From: Saccoglossus kowalevskii
Taxonomy: Eukaryota; Hemichordata; Enteropneusta; Harrimaniidae
DNA length: 10,077 nt
NCBI RefSeq assembly: GCF_000003605.2
Contig: NW_003153754.1
Coordinates: 31,438 to 41,514 of the forward strand
Direction: 5' to 3'
Below the pieces are notes generated by a model. That model made no database searches. It was not told the DNA's origin and saw nothing but the letters and a program-made list of their open reading frames with translations. The position numbers were made by a program, and so were the translations under genes. This document shows, one piece after another, positions 1 to 7,744 of the stretch. How positions within the stretch are numbered: position 1 is the first letter of the stretch; each line of letters starts with the position of its first letter.

Positions 1-397
1 ATGTTGCATCATCGTAGTGGTCATACTCTGCACAGTGTCTGGTTTGTGTTGCATCATCATAGTGGTCATACTCTGCACAGTGTCTGGTTTGTGTTGCATC
101 ATCATAGTGGTCATACTTTGCACAGTGTCTGGTTTGTGTCGCATCATTGTAGTGGTCATACTTTGCACAGTGTCGTGTTTATGTTACATCATCGTAGTGG
201 TCATACTTTGCACAGTGTTGTGTTTATGTTACATCATCGTAGTGGTCATACTTTGCACAGTGTCTGGTTTGTGTCGCATCATCGTAGTGGTCATACTTTG
301 CACAGTGTCTGGTTTGTGTCGCATCATCGTAGTGGTCATACTTGGCACAGTGTCTGGTTTGTGTCCCATCACCGTATCGGCCACACATACAGGCACT
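1..397. repeat. 45-bp minisatellite, about 8.5 units, cut by the window start
   Basis: Eight full 45-bp units run from 4 to 363, each containing CATCAT, a GTAGTGGTCATACT core and GCACAGTGT. A ninth unit decays from 364 to about 397. Neighbouring units differ by only a few substitutions, and all length is kept at 45 bp. Because 45 is a multiple of three and the unit has few stops, several frames on both strands stay open across the array. The longest (1-432) would give a 15-residue repeat of the type HHRSGHTLHSVWFV. This is best read as a by-product of the repeat, since competing frames are equally open and no start context or flanking coding sequence supports a protein. The true left end lies outside the window. 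Confidence 0.93.
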
Positions 398-434
398 GGG
401 GAAATTTGGTTTATATAAGTGGTAATATATAATG

Positions 435-448
435 CTTTCCATGGTAAC
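435..448. promoter_or_regulatory. RFX X-box-like site
   Basis: CTTTCCATGGTAAC matches the imperfect-palindrome X-box consensus GTTNCCATGGNAAC at every defined position except the first. RFX factors bind such sites, often ahead of ciliary genes. No gene is seen downstream in the window, so function is only inferred, and a chance match in 10 kb is possible. Confidence 0.28.
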
Positions 449-690
449 AAAACGGTAGATGAAAAATGAATCATATATTTCGCAAGTTGTTATGACGTAA
501 TAATAAAATTGAGTGGCCGATCAACCGGACTATAAATAACTTTAATGCTACTGATGCTGTTATTTTTGTTTTTCATGTCAGAGTGTGACATTATACTACC
601 CGATCACATGCAGTGACTCGTGTGTCAGTGAGGGCAGTTTGTGTTGATATATATACCTTGACATAAATAATGACACCGCCGTCCCTATGA

Positions 691-707
691 ATGGCGCCAT
701 CTAGCGA
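691..707 (-). promoter_or_regulatory. CTCF-like binding site
   Basis: Read on the minus strand, the sequence TCGCTAGATGGCGCC agrees with the bilaterian CTCF core (AGRKGGCRC preceded by CNSY). The right part of the site also forms a perfect 10-bp palindrome, ATGGCGCCAT, at 691-700. It is GC-rich in otherwise AT-rich DNA. Motif match only. Confidence 0.4.
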
Positions 708-1505
708 CAAAGCGTTTCTGTGACGTAAATAGATGTAAGAGACGTCGATATTTTTTAATTTGCGTTTTTTTCGTCAAAAACAAATATGTTATTTTATTTG
801 TGTGTTTTTGTGTTTTAAATTATAAATCTTTCCTCGTGTAGGAATACGTTTCGTCGTCCCCAAACAGGTGTTATACGTATTTATACCGCCTTCAATTTAA
901 ATCCACTGATATTTAGAGAAAACTATATATTTGTATAACAATATATTAATATTTTTAGGTAATTGCAAATTTAATTCCTAATTAAAGCATGTTAAAATTT
1001 GCACAAACAAAGAGGTTTTTAGTCAACGAATCGAAAAATTGAGAATAGTCGATATATTGCTTGCAACGTGTCGAACAGCTTCGGTATTTCACGTTTCGGT
1101 GCTTATTTCTATAATCTGTGATTTTGACTCAATTACTTTTACCCATGTGAGGAAATGAGTTATAATTGTTATTGAAATTTTACACCAAAATTCTGCAATG
1201 TCATATTTGACTGTTGCATTTGTTTTGTGCATACACAATATCTACAGCTATGCGCAGTTGAAACGTGACCTTTGAAGCATTTCTTCATATATTGAGCCAA
1301 AGCTCCACACCATGTCTGGTGGTATTATTCGTCCAATCATTGATAAGAGGAAATAAATACATGACAAAAGGCAGGGCCGTGTGTACACAAAACAAGTATC
1401 TAGGGAGGTTTTATGACACGCTAAGCGCGTAACCTGCCTGACCACTTATTTTAACGTTGCATACTGTAGTTGTACTAGAAATGAACCGAGAGTGCAACCC
1501 GCTAT

Positions 1506-1542
1506 TTTAGTAGCATACTACTAAACGCACCGTGAATGTGCG
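1506..1542. repeat. Two adjacent small hairpins
   Basis: The first has perfect 8-bp arms TTTAGTAG and CTACTAAA around CATA (1506-1525). The second follows directly, with 5-bp arms CGCAC and GTGCG around seven bases (1526-1542). No T-run or gene context makes it a terminator. Confidence 0.5.
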
Positions 1543-1619
1543 TGTACCATAATAAGCCATCAATTGCAATTATAAACAAAGGTATTCGCATATTAACAGT
1601 TTTTATGTATTGTAAGAAC

Positions 1620-2071
1620 TTAAGGTAGAAGCCTACTCATGAATGAAAATACCCAGAATTTATTCATTTTGCAATAAACTGTACTCCAAGGCAATATAAG
1701 TATAATAACATAGAAAAGTTGGAGTTCACCAGCTCTATTTTCAGGAAATTGATGGTTGTATTTTAGTGGAAAGTCGCCATTGTGGCACTATTATAATGCT
1801 TTTACCATATGTTCCTATGGCAGAAATTTTATTCAATATCTCAAAATCATATATTGTTAATGATGGAGTACTTTTTGTTGTTCTGAATTATTTCAAAAAA
1901 TGTAACTTTTCCTTAACATTGTGTTCCATCAATTGTTCTAAAAATAGCGTAACACACAGAATAATTTCATTGTACCATGGGACATTACTTTCATGATTTT
2001 ACATAATAAACCAATGAACATTGTCATGCGAATCAATTTTCTCAGAAATTATGAGTTGGTTTCTACCTTAA
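1620..2071. mobile_element. TTAA-flanked non-autonomous DNA transposon (MITE-like)
   Basis: TTAA stands at 1620-1623 and 2068-2071. Just inside it, the two ends are inverted copies: GGTAGAAGCCTACTCAT on the left (1624-1640) and, as its reverse complement, GGTAGAAACCAACTCAT on the right (2051-2067). That is 15 of 17 positions identical, and some weaker similarity may continue inward. The 444-bp interior encodes no transposase; a 76-codon open frame inside it (1766-1996) has no ATG start and no recognisable domain. A TTAA target duplication is typical of piggyBac-like elements, but a TA duplication with AGGTAGAA ends, as in Tc1/mariner elements, fits equally well. The superfamily therefore stays open. 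Such elements are moved in trans by a transposase encoded elsewhere. Confidence 0.72.
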
Positions 2072-2197
2072 AAGTGTTTAGTGGGTGTGATTTTACTCTT
2101 ACTCTCAACATCTTTACTAGAGTTTGTTAGTTAGTTTCTCGACATCTGAATAAATAAAGCAGTTTTCTAACCAATGACTTGATACTTTATTGGTCAT

Positions 2198-2230
2198 AGA
2201 TACAGATACAGAAGATACAGAGACAGAGAC
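2198..2230 (+). repeat. Short purine-rich AGATAC/AGAGAC microsatellite
   Basis: Imperfect repeats of AGATAC grade into AGAGAC over about 33 bases, with purines dominating the plus strand. Confidence 0.55.
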
Positions 2231-2313
2231 CACGAAGTAATCCACATGTTCTAAGCTCGGTGCACAGATTTTAAATCAACGGTTGTAATGGTGACAGCTC
2301 AAAACATTTATAT

Positions 2314-2347
2314 TTATAAATACATTGTTATGAAACAATATTTATAA
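2314..2347. repeat. AT-rich hairpin
   Basis: The arms TTATAAATACATTGTT and AACAATATTTATAA pair across a four-base loop, with a two-base bulge in the left arm. No associated gene is seen. Confidence 0.45.
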
Positions 2348-3505
2348 TTGCCGTTTGTAAAACAATGAAACCAAAATGAAATTAGGACGAGTAAAGGACA
2401 CAAAATCAGTAAAATACTCCGCTGGAGTGGTGAGAATAAAAATAATTCATGTCTTTCTGAATTGAAACTTACACATCTGAGTAACAAGCAACATGATCAA
2501 TATCTTCAAAAAAGTTGTACCCTGTCCACCTCATCAGAAATAATGGGTTATTTCTAATCATCTACTCGGTGAACAACTGAAAGCAAAACCATTATAGAAC
2601 ATCCAGGTAATAACCTATCCAACCGAATATCATATAGTTGCGATTCGATCGTGTATTTACACCAATCCGAATACGAAAGCGCATATAAGGTAAGGTATAG
2701 CACAACTTTCATAGTATAAAAATAATGTGTAGTTCCCTGACTCAAAGCTGTGACGTTTTAATAATGAATATTGTGGATGAATAAGTATTTTTGGCCGACT
2801 GTGGGCGCTGTAACACAATATGTTCTAGTGTCGTGAAAGCTCAATGCTGAAAACATGGTATTAGAGATACATAGTCGGGACTTATTCTTGTTTTATCTCA
2901 AATATAATTTAGTGATTTATCCAAAATTGCGGTCACGATAAGATATTGAAAAAAGTATATAAACATCCTTTTATTAGCTGAAACAAAAGTTTCAAACAGA
3001 ATATGTGAAAACATGTGTATGCCCTTGAGTTGTGTCAGTTTTCCAACCCCAAACTACTGCATATCTATTTGTAAAATGTAATTTTATAGCTGTTTTACCA
3101 GACCAGTGTAGTTATGTAAAAAAACTGTCCTTGCATGGCATGTACATTCAGTACACGCAATTTCTTCCGAGTCGAACTGAACCAGCCATACTTACTACAC
3201 GTGGCGTAGGCTATACAACAGATCTAGAAAATCAATTCATACGAACCAATAAAAAACACGCACAAAAAAAACATAAAGATGGCCAGTATCTGGCTTTTAT
3301 TCTATTGCGTTTCCGATTAAACGTATATTTTACTTCAACGTATATATATTCATTCTGCAGAAAAAGTAATCCGATGGAGTATACAGAATGTTATGGAAGA
3401 TTTACCATACAAATTTCTTAAATTTTTTTTACAAAATAGTGCACATGGGAAAATAGTGTAATAAAGTATATTTTTTGAAGGAATGAATTGATGTTTATGT
3501 ACTAT

Positions 3506-3515
3506 GCGCCCTCTA
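3506..3515 (-). promoter_or_regulatory. CTCF-like core
   Basis: The minus strand reads TAGAGGGCGC, matching the AGRGGGCGC core of the CTCF motif. The upstream CCA part of the motif is not evident, so this match is weaker than the one near 700. Confidence 0.22.
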
Positions 3516-4601
3516 TCTCAGTTGGGGGAGACCCAAGTTTGCTCTCGATTACAGCACTGATAATTGCTTATGATGTGACACGAGTGAAAATATCTTTTTA
3601 TTTTTTTTTCCATAAAAGTAAGATTATGACGATGCGTGTCTGATAAACAAGTGAATAGAAATGGCAAAACCGGCAAAATAATCGATAAACCTAATTAAAG
3701 GTTTTCAAGGAGAGCACCAATATTTGAAACTTTGAATTACACATATAAAAATGTATTATCCACCGTTTGGACATACAGTGGTTGAGGATTATTAGAAAGT
3801 CAGTTAGCAAGATAAATTGCAATTCAACACTTACAGTTTTGAATAAACTAATACCAAGCGGCTATAATTCAGATAGCAATTATGACAAATAGTAAATTTT
3901 GTAAGGCTGCCGTGTAGTCGCGAGTTTTGGGTTGGCAAAACATGATGCGCTGCTGCCGGCACAAACGTCGTAGCCAATTTCGTAGCCATACCTTGCGCCA
4001 TGTTTGGTTATAAATGTTGCCGTAACAACGTTTTTACATTGACTTTTAGCTCCCGAATCATATGCACACTCAGCTAATTGTAATTAATTCACCGATATTT
4101 TCTATATTCGGCTGTCATCTTGAATCGAGCCCGAGCCCAAGAAGACAAATTGGGAATTACGCATAGAACTTAAAACATTTTCCATGACCTTTGCTGAACT
4201 CCTGAACGGAATAGCGACAGCCTAAAACGAAAATAAAAAAACCAAACATGAGCATGTTCAATCACGCCATGCGCACCCTAGTTTTAAGAGTGTTACTCCA
4301 GACAAAAACACCTCAATCACAATTAATCAATTACAAGTATCTAGGTGTGACACGTTATGCAGATATAATTATTTGTTTAGTCTTTACCGTATGTCGTAGT
4401 TCACAAAAAATACTACGTCTAATATAAGATAATAAAAGAAGATTCACAACATGTTCGAGTTATGCAAACCCCTACTTCACGATTGCCATGATTTGTTTTT
4501 CAGTGGGGGGGAGGCTAGTCACATACTAATGTATATGTATTTTTGATCTAAAAATTATTTTTAGAATGATTGTGAAAGTACGGATTTGGTATATATATAT
4601 A

Positions 4602-4696
4602 GGTTAGATCACGGTCCTAGGTGACTATAAGAATTTGAACGAGGGCCGTAGGCCCGAGTAATAATTCTCATAGTCATCAAGGGGCGTGATCTAACC
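4602..4696. repeat. 95-bp foldback (near-palindrome)
   Basis: Two 46-bp arms (4602-4647 and 4651-4696) flank the three bases GTA. Aligned without gaps, 36 of 46 positions are complementary. The outer 12 bp, GGTTAGATCACG and CGTGATCTAACC, are perfect, and the centre reads GAGGGCC GTA GGCCCGAG. A third copy of the outer motif, CCGTGATCTAA, lies at 4942-4952 and forms a perfect 11-bp inverted pair with 4604-4614. This looks like a foldback MITE or the subterminal end of a larger element. Mutations between the arms point to an old insertion. Confidence 0.8.
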
Positions 4697-4699
4697 GAC

Positions 4700-5025
4700 T
4701 TAGCACTGGCCAATCAGCCCGAGAAAAGATTCGTATTAGCCAATCAATGATGACATTTAGACAGCAATCAAACTTGTGAAATAACATTTTAGTACATTAT
4801 GTTACATTTTGTCAAAATGTTGCAACGATGGCCTACGTGCTGCCAGTAGTGTCAGTTGAATCGAGCGTAACTTAATGGATACTTTGTATCTGATCTTTCT
4901 GTTATAAATAAATTGTAGCGATGAAAATCCGTTTTTTTCAGCCGTGATCTAAGTGAATTCGTGGTGAAATAGAACCTCACTTTATCGCGACTCTGATTGG
5001 TCGAGGGCTGTTGGCCGTGTGCTAA
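4700..5025. mobile_element. 326-bp putative element with terminal inverted repeats
   Basis: The left end (4700-4720) reads TTAGCAC, T, GGCCAA, T, CAGCCC. The reverse complement of the right end (5025 back to 5005) reads TTAGCAC, AC, GGCCAA, CAGCCC. That gives 19 identical bases in three blocks, separated by small indels. The right end also carries CGAGGGCTGTTGGCC, close to the centre of the 95-bp foldback that lies only 3 bp to the left, so the two are probably related or parts of one composite. The interior shows no transposase. It holds CCAAT boxes and a 15-codon ATG frame near 4829. No clear target duplication was found beyond a possible TA. Confidence 0.5.
4708..5002. promoter_or_regulatory. 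Three NF-Y-type CCAAT boxes
   Basis: GGCCAATCAG begins at 4708 and AGCCAATCAA at 4738. On the minus strand GACCAATCAG ends the set at 4993-5002. All three match RRCCAATCA. The first two lie 30 bp apart on the same strand, near the spacing often seen for NF-Y pairs. They lie within or at the ends of the 326-bp element, so they may be element sequences rather than a host promoter. Confidence 0.35.
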
Positions 5026-5044
5026 TCTCTGTTATTTATTTTTT

Positions 5045-5793
5045 AATAATACTATGTACTGTAATAATAATACAATGTGCTGTAATAGTAACACTATGTG
5101 CTGTAATAATAATACTATGTACTGAAATAATAATACTATGTACTGTAATAATAATACTATGTACTGTAATAATAATACAATGTGCTGTAATAGTAACACT
5201 ATGTGCTGTAATAATAATAATACTATGTACTGAAATAATAATACTATGTACTGTAATAATAATACTATGTACTGTAATAATAATACAATGTGCTGAAATA
5301 ACAATATTATGTACTGTAATAATAATACAATATGTTGTAATAATAATACTATGTACTGTAATAATAATACAATGTGCTGTAATAATAATATTATGCGCTG
5401 TAATAATACTATGTACTATAATAATAATAAAATATGCTGTAATAATAATACTATGTACTGTAATAATAATACAATGTGCTGTAATAATAATATTATGTGC
5501 TGTAATAATACTATGTACTATAATAATAATAAAATATGCTGTAATAATAATACAATGTGCTGAAATAACAATACTATGTACTGTAATAATAATAAAATAT
5601 GCTGTAATAATAATAATACTATGTACTGTAATAATAATACTATGTACTGTAATAATAATAATACAATGTGCTGAAATAACAATACTATGTACTGTAATAA
5701 TAATACAATGTGCTGTAATAATAATACAATATGATGTAATAATAATACAATCTGCTGTAATAATAATACAATGTGCTGTAATAATAATACAAT
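5045..5793. repeat. 21-bp minisatellite, about 36 units, with higher-order repeats
   Basis: The unit is AATAATAATACTATG followed by TACTGT, with variants such as ACAATGTGCTGT and AAAATATGCTGT. Most units are 21 bp; a few are 24 or 18 bp through gain or loss of one AAT. Two higher-order duplications stand out. A five-unit block at 5061-5165 is repeated at 5166-5273 with one extra AAT, and another five-unit block of 102 bp at 5337-5438 is repeated at 5439-5540 with a single base difference. Since every length change is a multiple of three, frames of more than 250 codons stay open on both strands. They encode only low-complexity Ile/Val/Cys repeats and are not genes. Confidence 0.95.
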
Positions 5794-5831
5794 AAAAGTC
5801 GCTCATGTTATATATGTATATATTTACAGTA

Positions 5832-6478
5832 TTATAATTTTTCGAGGTATTTCATTATATTTTCCCATTTGTTAACAAATATTTCGTGTTTGTTATATTA
5901 TTCTGCGATCGATTTTTCTAGGTTAAAGGTTTGTTTTACTCTTTCAATGAATAAGTTTAAGTTCGGTTTAGAATTATTGAATCTCGCAATATATAATTCG
6001 TATTTCCTAAGTAGAATTAAGTTCTTCCACAGGGCCTGAAAGTTACTTTTGCCACCAGAATTAAAGATTACCTCTTTTTTACAAATATTGTATTGAATTT
6101 CTGGCTTTCTTCACATTCCCACAGCAAGTGTTTCAAATCTTCTTTTAGGTCACAGTTTTTGCATCTGTCGTCGTCAATTTTCTTATTTTTGTATAAAAAA
6201 ACATTTGTCGCAAGAATACGATGCTAAATTTTATACTGAAACCCGCGCATTTTTTCGTTGATTGTTATCTGTTTAATTTGTTTCCAGGCTTCCTGCCAGT
6301 CAACATCATCTGTATATTGTTTACTAACAAACGTGCTTAATGCAATGGCCTTCTCAAATTTGTAATTTCTTAAAACATTGTAGTAGTCATTACATTTGAA
6401 TTTGCTATATCGCTTATAGTTTTCGCAAATAAGTCTCGTCTCCTTTGGCGACGTACGCCGTTTTAATGCAGATTTCCA
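5832..6478 (-). pseudogene. LINE ORF2 fragment: C-terminal CCHC knuckle and end
   Basis: Reading from 6478, WKSALKRRTSPKETRLIC leads to INEKMRGFQYKI, an in-frame TAG at 6226-6224, then HRILATNVFLYKNKK. Next comes a C-X2-C-X7-H-X4-C knuckle (codons 6163-6113, RCKNC to HLLWEC), typical of L1/Tx1 ORF2 C-termini and thought to bind nucleic acid. After a frameshift at about 6095 the protein continues as NFQALWKNLILLRKYEL, with one more in-frame TAA at 5900-5898. It ends in WENIMKYLEKL, with its natural stop at 5834-5832. Retention of the end shows that the 3' half was copied to the terminus, as expected for target-primed reverse transcription. Confidence 0.85.
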
Positions 6479-7005
6479 TTTGTAGGGATTGCGGACGTTA
6501 AACCATAATATTTAATAAAATCTGATTTGATATTGAATTTAGTCTGGAACTGATTGAATGACAAAACCTCCCCATTCTCATCAGTCAAATCACTTACGTA
6601 CTTCACCCCGTGGTCAAAACAATTTCGGTAAAATATCGATTTTCCATCAATAAGTACGTACTTATTGTTCCATATTATATGCATCCCTGGCTTAGGTTCG
6701 GCAATCTTTTGTGATTTTTGGAACTCTGACCAGTGACTAAGAATTTCACGACAACAAATAGGTATCTTGACTGAGAGCGAGTCAATCGAATAATTACAAT
6801 TCATAAGCAAGGCCAACCCTCCCAATTTATTAAAATAATGGTTTTGAAAATTAGACCATGATGACTGTGATTCTAATATTCTGTTTATCCACGTTAATTT
6901 TAATGCTTTATTCATTAGTTCAAGATCTAAACAGTTAACGCCACCTTGAGAAAAGTGGCCAAGCATGGTATTGTTCTTAATATGATGTTTTTTTCCCTTT
7001 TCCAC
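6463..7005 (-). pseudogene. LINE ORF2 fragment: connector region
   Basis: GHFSQGGVNCLDLELMNKAL followed by KLTWINRIL is the conserved GG(L/V)-(D/N)-x-x-(A/K)L-(K/R)-WI stretch that follows the thumb in L1- and Tx1-like ORF2 proteins. The rest, to about residue 175, contains WNNKYVLIDGKSIFYRNCFD, which also resembles the family. Near 6480 the frame is lost again and the protein continues as WKSALKRR in a neighbouring frame. This region's exact biochemical role is not defined. No residue other than family similarity can be assigned. Confidence 0.85.
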
Positions 7006-7205
7006 AGAAAATTAAATAGATATGCACCTGCTTCCTTAATACCATTAACTGGTACGGGTATACTATTCATAATGTAAATTAACTGTGAGGCTCCGAAGCA
7101 TTTGCCCAGTAATGCTTTGCCTTGTGGGGTTAAATCCCTCGATTTCCATATCTGAAGTTTATCTTTCATGTTTTTTAATTTTTGTCCAAAAATTAAGTTT
7201 TTCAT
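6920..7205 (-). pseudogene. LINE ORF2 fragment: post-RT thumb-like region
   Basis: The piece reads MKDKLQIWKSRDLTPQGKAL and then GASQLIYIMNSIPVP and LFNFLWK. It matches the typical L1/Tx1 sequence after the palm, in which a W-x-x-R-(N/D)-L-(S/T) motif precedes SQL-Y and FLW. A frameshift just after FLWK, near 7000, moves the coding frame into the next fragment, and the residues after ILRTIPCLATFL are out of frame. The methionine at its start is internal to ORF2 and is not a genuine start. Confidence 0.85.
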
Positions 7206-7243
7206 TTTCGTATTAATCGTGACCTACATACACCCCAAGTACC

Positions 7244-7744
7244 CTAACGGGACCCAAAGACGGCGATAAGCCCCGTGGAAGCACCCATCCCCCATTCTGA
7301 TCGCCTACTGGAATTTAAAGTCAAACCGGACTGATTACTAAAATCAGATAAAATGTTTAGGGAAATCTGAATGGATGAGCTGTCTTTAAGTATGAATGTC
7401 GTATCGTCTGCATAAGCAGATATTTGTCGCTGGTATCCAGAGGGTAATATAATACCCCTAATACGTTCATTATTTCTAATATGAATTAAAAGTAGTTCTA
7501 TCGAAACAACAAATAGAGCAGTGGACAGAGGACATCCTTGTCTGACCCCTCTGTGTACCTCAGACCACCCAGTGCTGGCACCTTTGTTCAAAACGCAACT
7601 TTGAATGTTTGTATAGAATGTTTGTACCCATTTTATTAATGAAGGCCCAAAATTAAATGCGTCTAAGGCTTTATACATAAATGACCATTCCAATGAATCG
7701 AATGCTTTAGTATAGTCAAGAAATTTATGCACGCCAGAAGACAA
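7244..7744 (-). pseudogene. LINE ORF2 fragment: reverse transcriptase palm
   Basis: This frame carries the catalytic core of a non-LTR reverse transcriptase, which copies the element RNA into DNA at the nicked target. FLDYTKAFDSLEW (residues 8-20) is motif A with its aspartate. RGVRQGCPLS (65-74) is the template-grip region, and YADDTT (111-116; codons 7414-7397) is the catalytic Asp-Asp motif. SDFSNQSGLTLN follows near residues 133-144. The real coding frame is lost after about 7310. In another frame GPVRVLGVYVGHD (about 7254-7216) shows where the normal protein would continue. The catalytic aspartates are kept, but the upstream finger region is missing, so the enzyme cannot be functional. 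Confidence 0.92.

Larger units (their letters stand above)
398..1619. other. AT-rich intergenic DNA, no gene seen
   Basis: No coding frame with recognisable homology is seen on either strand. The stretch holds scattered CRE-like TGACGTAA half sites near 493 and 721, an X-box-like site, a CTCF-like site and two small hairpins, each listed separately. A minus-strand frame at 1248-1445 (65 codons) was examined; it contains no motif I recognise and is not called. Confidence 0.6.
2072..4590. other. AT-rich intergenic DNA, no supported gene
   Basis: No recognisable protein domain is seen on either strand. The longest open frame (3032-3421, plus, 129 codons) begins with GTG rather than ATG; its residues show no known motif and its composition is like the flanks. 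A GC-richer patch at about 3900-4010 contains a 56-codon minus-strand frame (4001 to 3831) whose ATG lies in a good AACATGGCG context, but the product is not recognisable. Small inverted repeats are scattered through it, for example 4548-4564 with 8-bp arms around one base. Confidence 0.55.

Noticed and set aside
1-432. Open frame of 143 codons and its overlapping relatives on both strands
   Set aside because: Product of a 45-bp tandem repeat; several frames are equally open and nothing singles out one as coding.
1248-1445. 65-codon minus-strand frame
   Set aside because: No motif recognised and no flanking coding evidence; length is expected by chance.
1766-1996. 76-codon frame inside the MITE
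   Set aside because: No ATG start and no transposase motif; the element is non-autonomous.
2554-2745. 63-codon minus-strand frame
   Set aside because: Starts without clear context and shows no domain; consistent with chance.
3032-3421. 129-codon plus-strand frame
   Set aside because: Begins with GTG, first ATG is about 37 codons in, and no motif is visible; may be chance despite its length.
3683-3695. Shared 13-mer GATAAACCTAATT with about 9108-9120
   Set aside because: A match of this length is expected by chance within 10 kb of AT-rich DNA, and the flanks do not align.
4247-4263. p53 half-site-like GAGCATGTTC
   Set aside because: Only one half site; such matches are common by chance.
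5045-5793. CRISPR array
   Set aside because: The repeats are contiguous with no unique spacers, and the context is eukaryotic.
5019-5806. Open frames of more than 250 codons on both strands
   Set aside because: All lie in the 21-bp array and encode low-complexity Ile/Val/Cys repeats; they arise because length changes are multiples of three.
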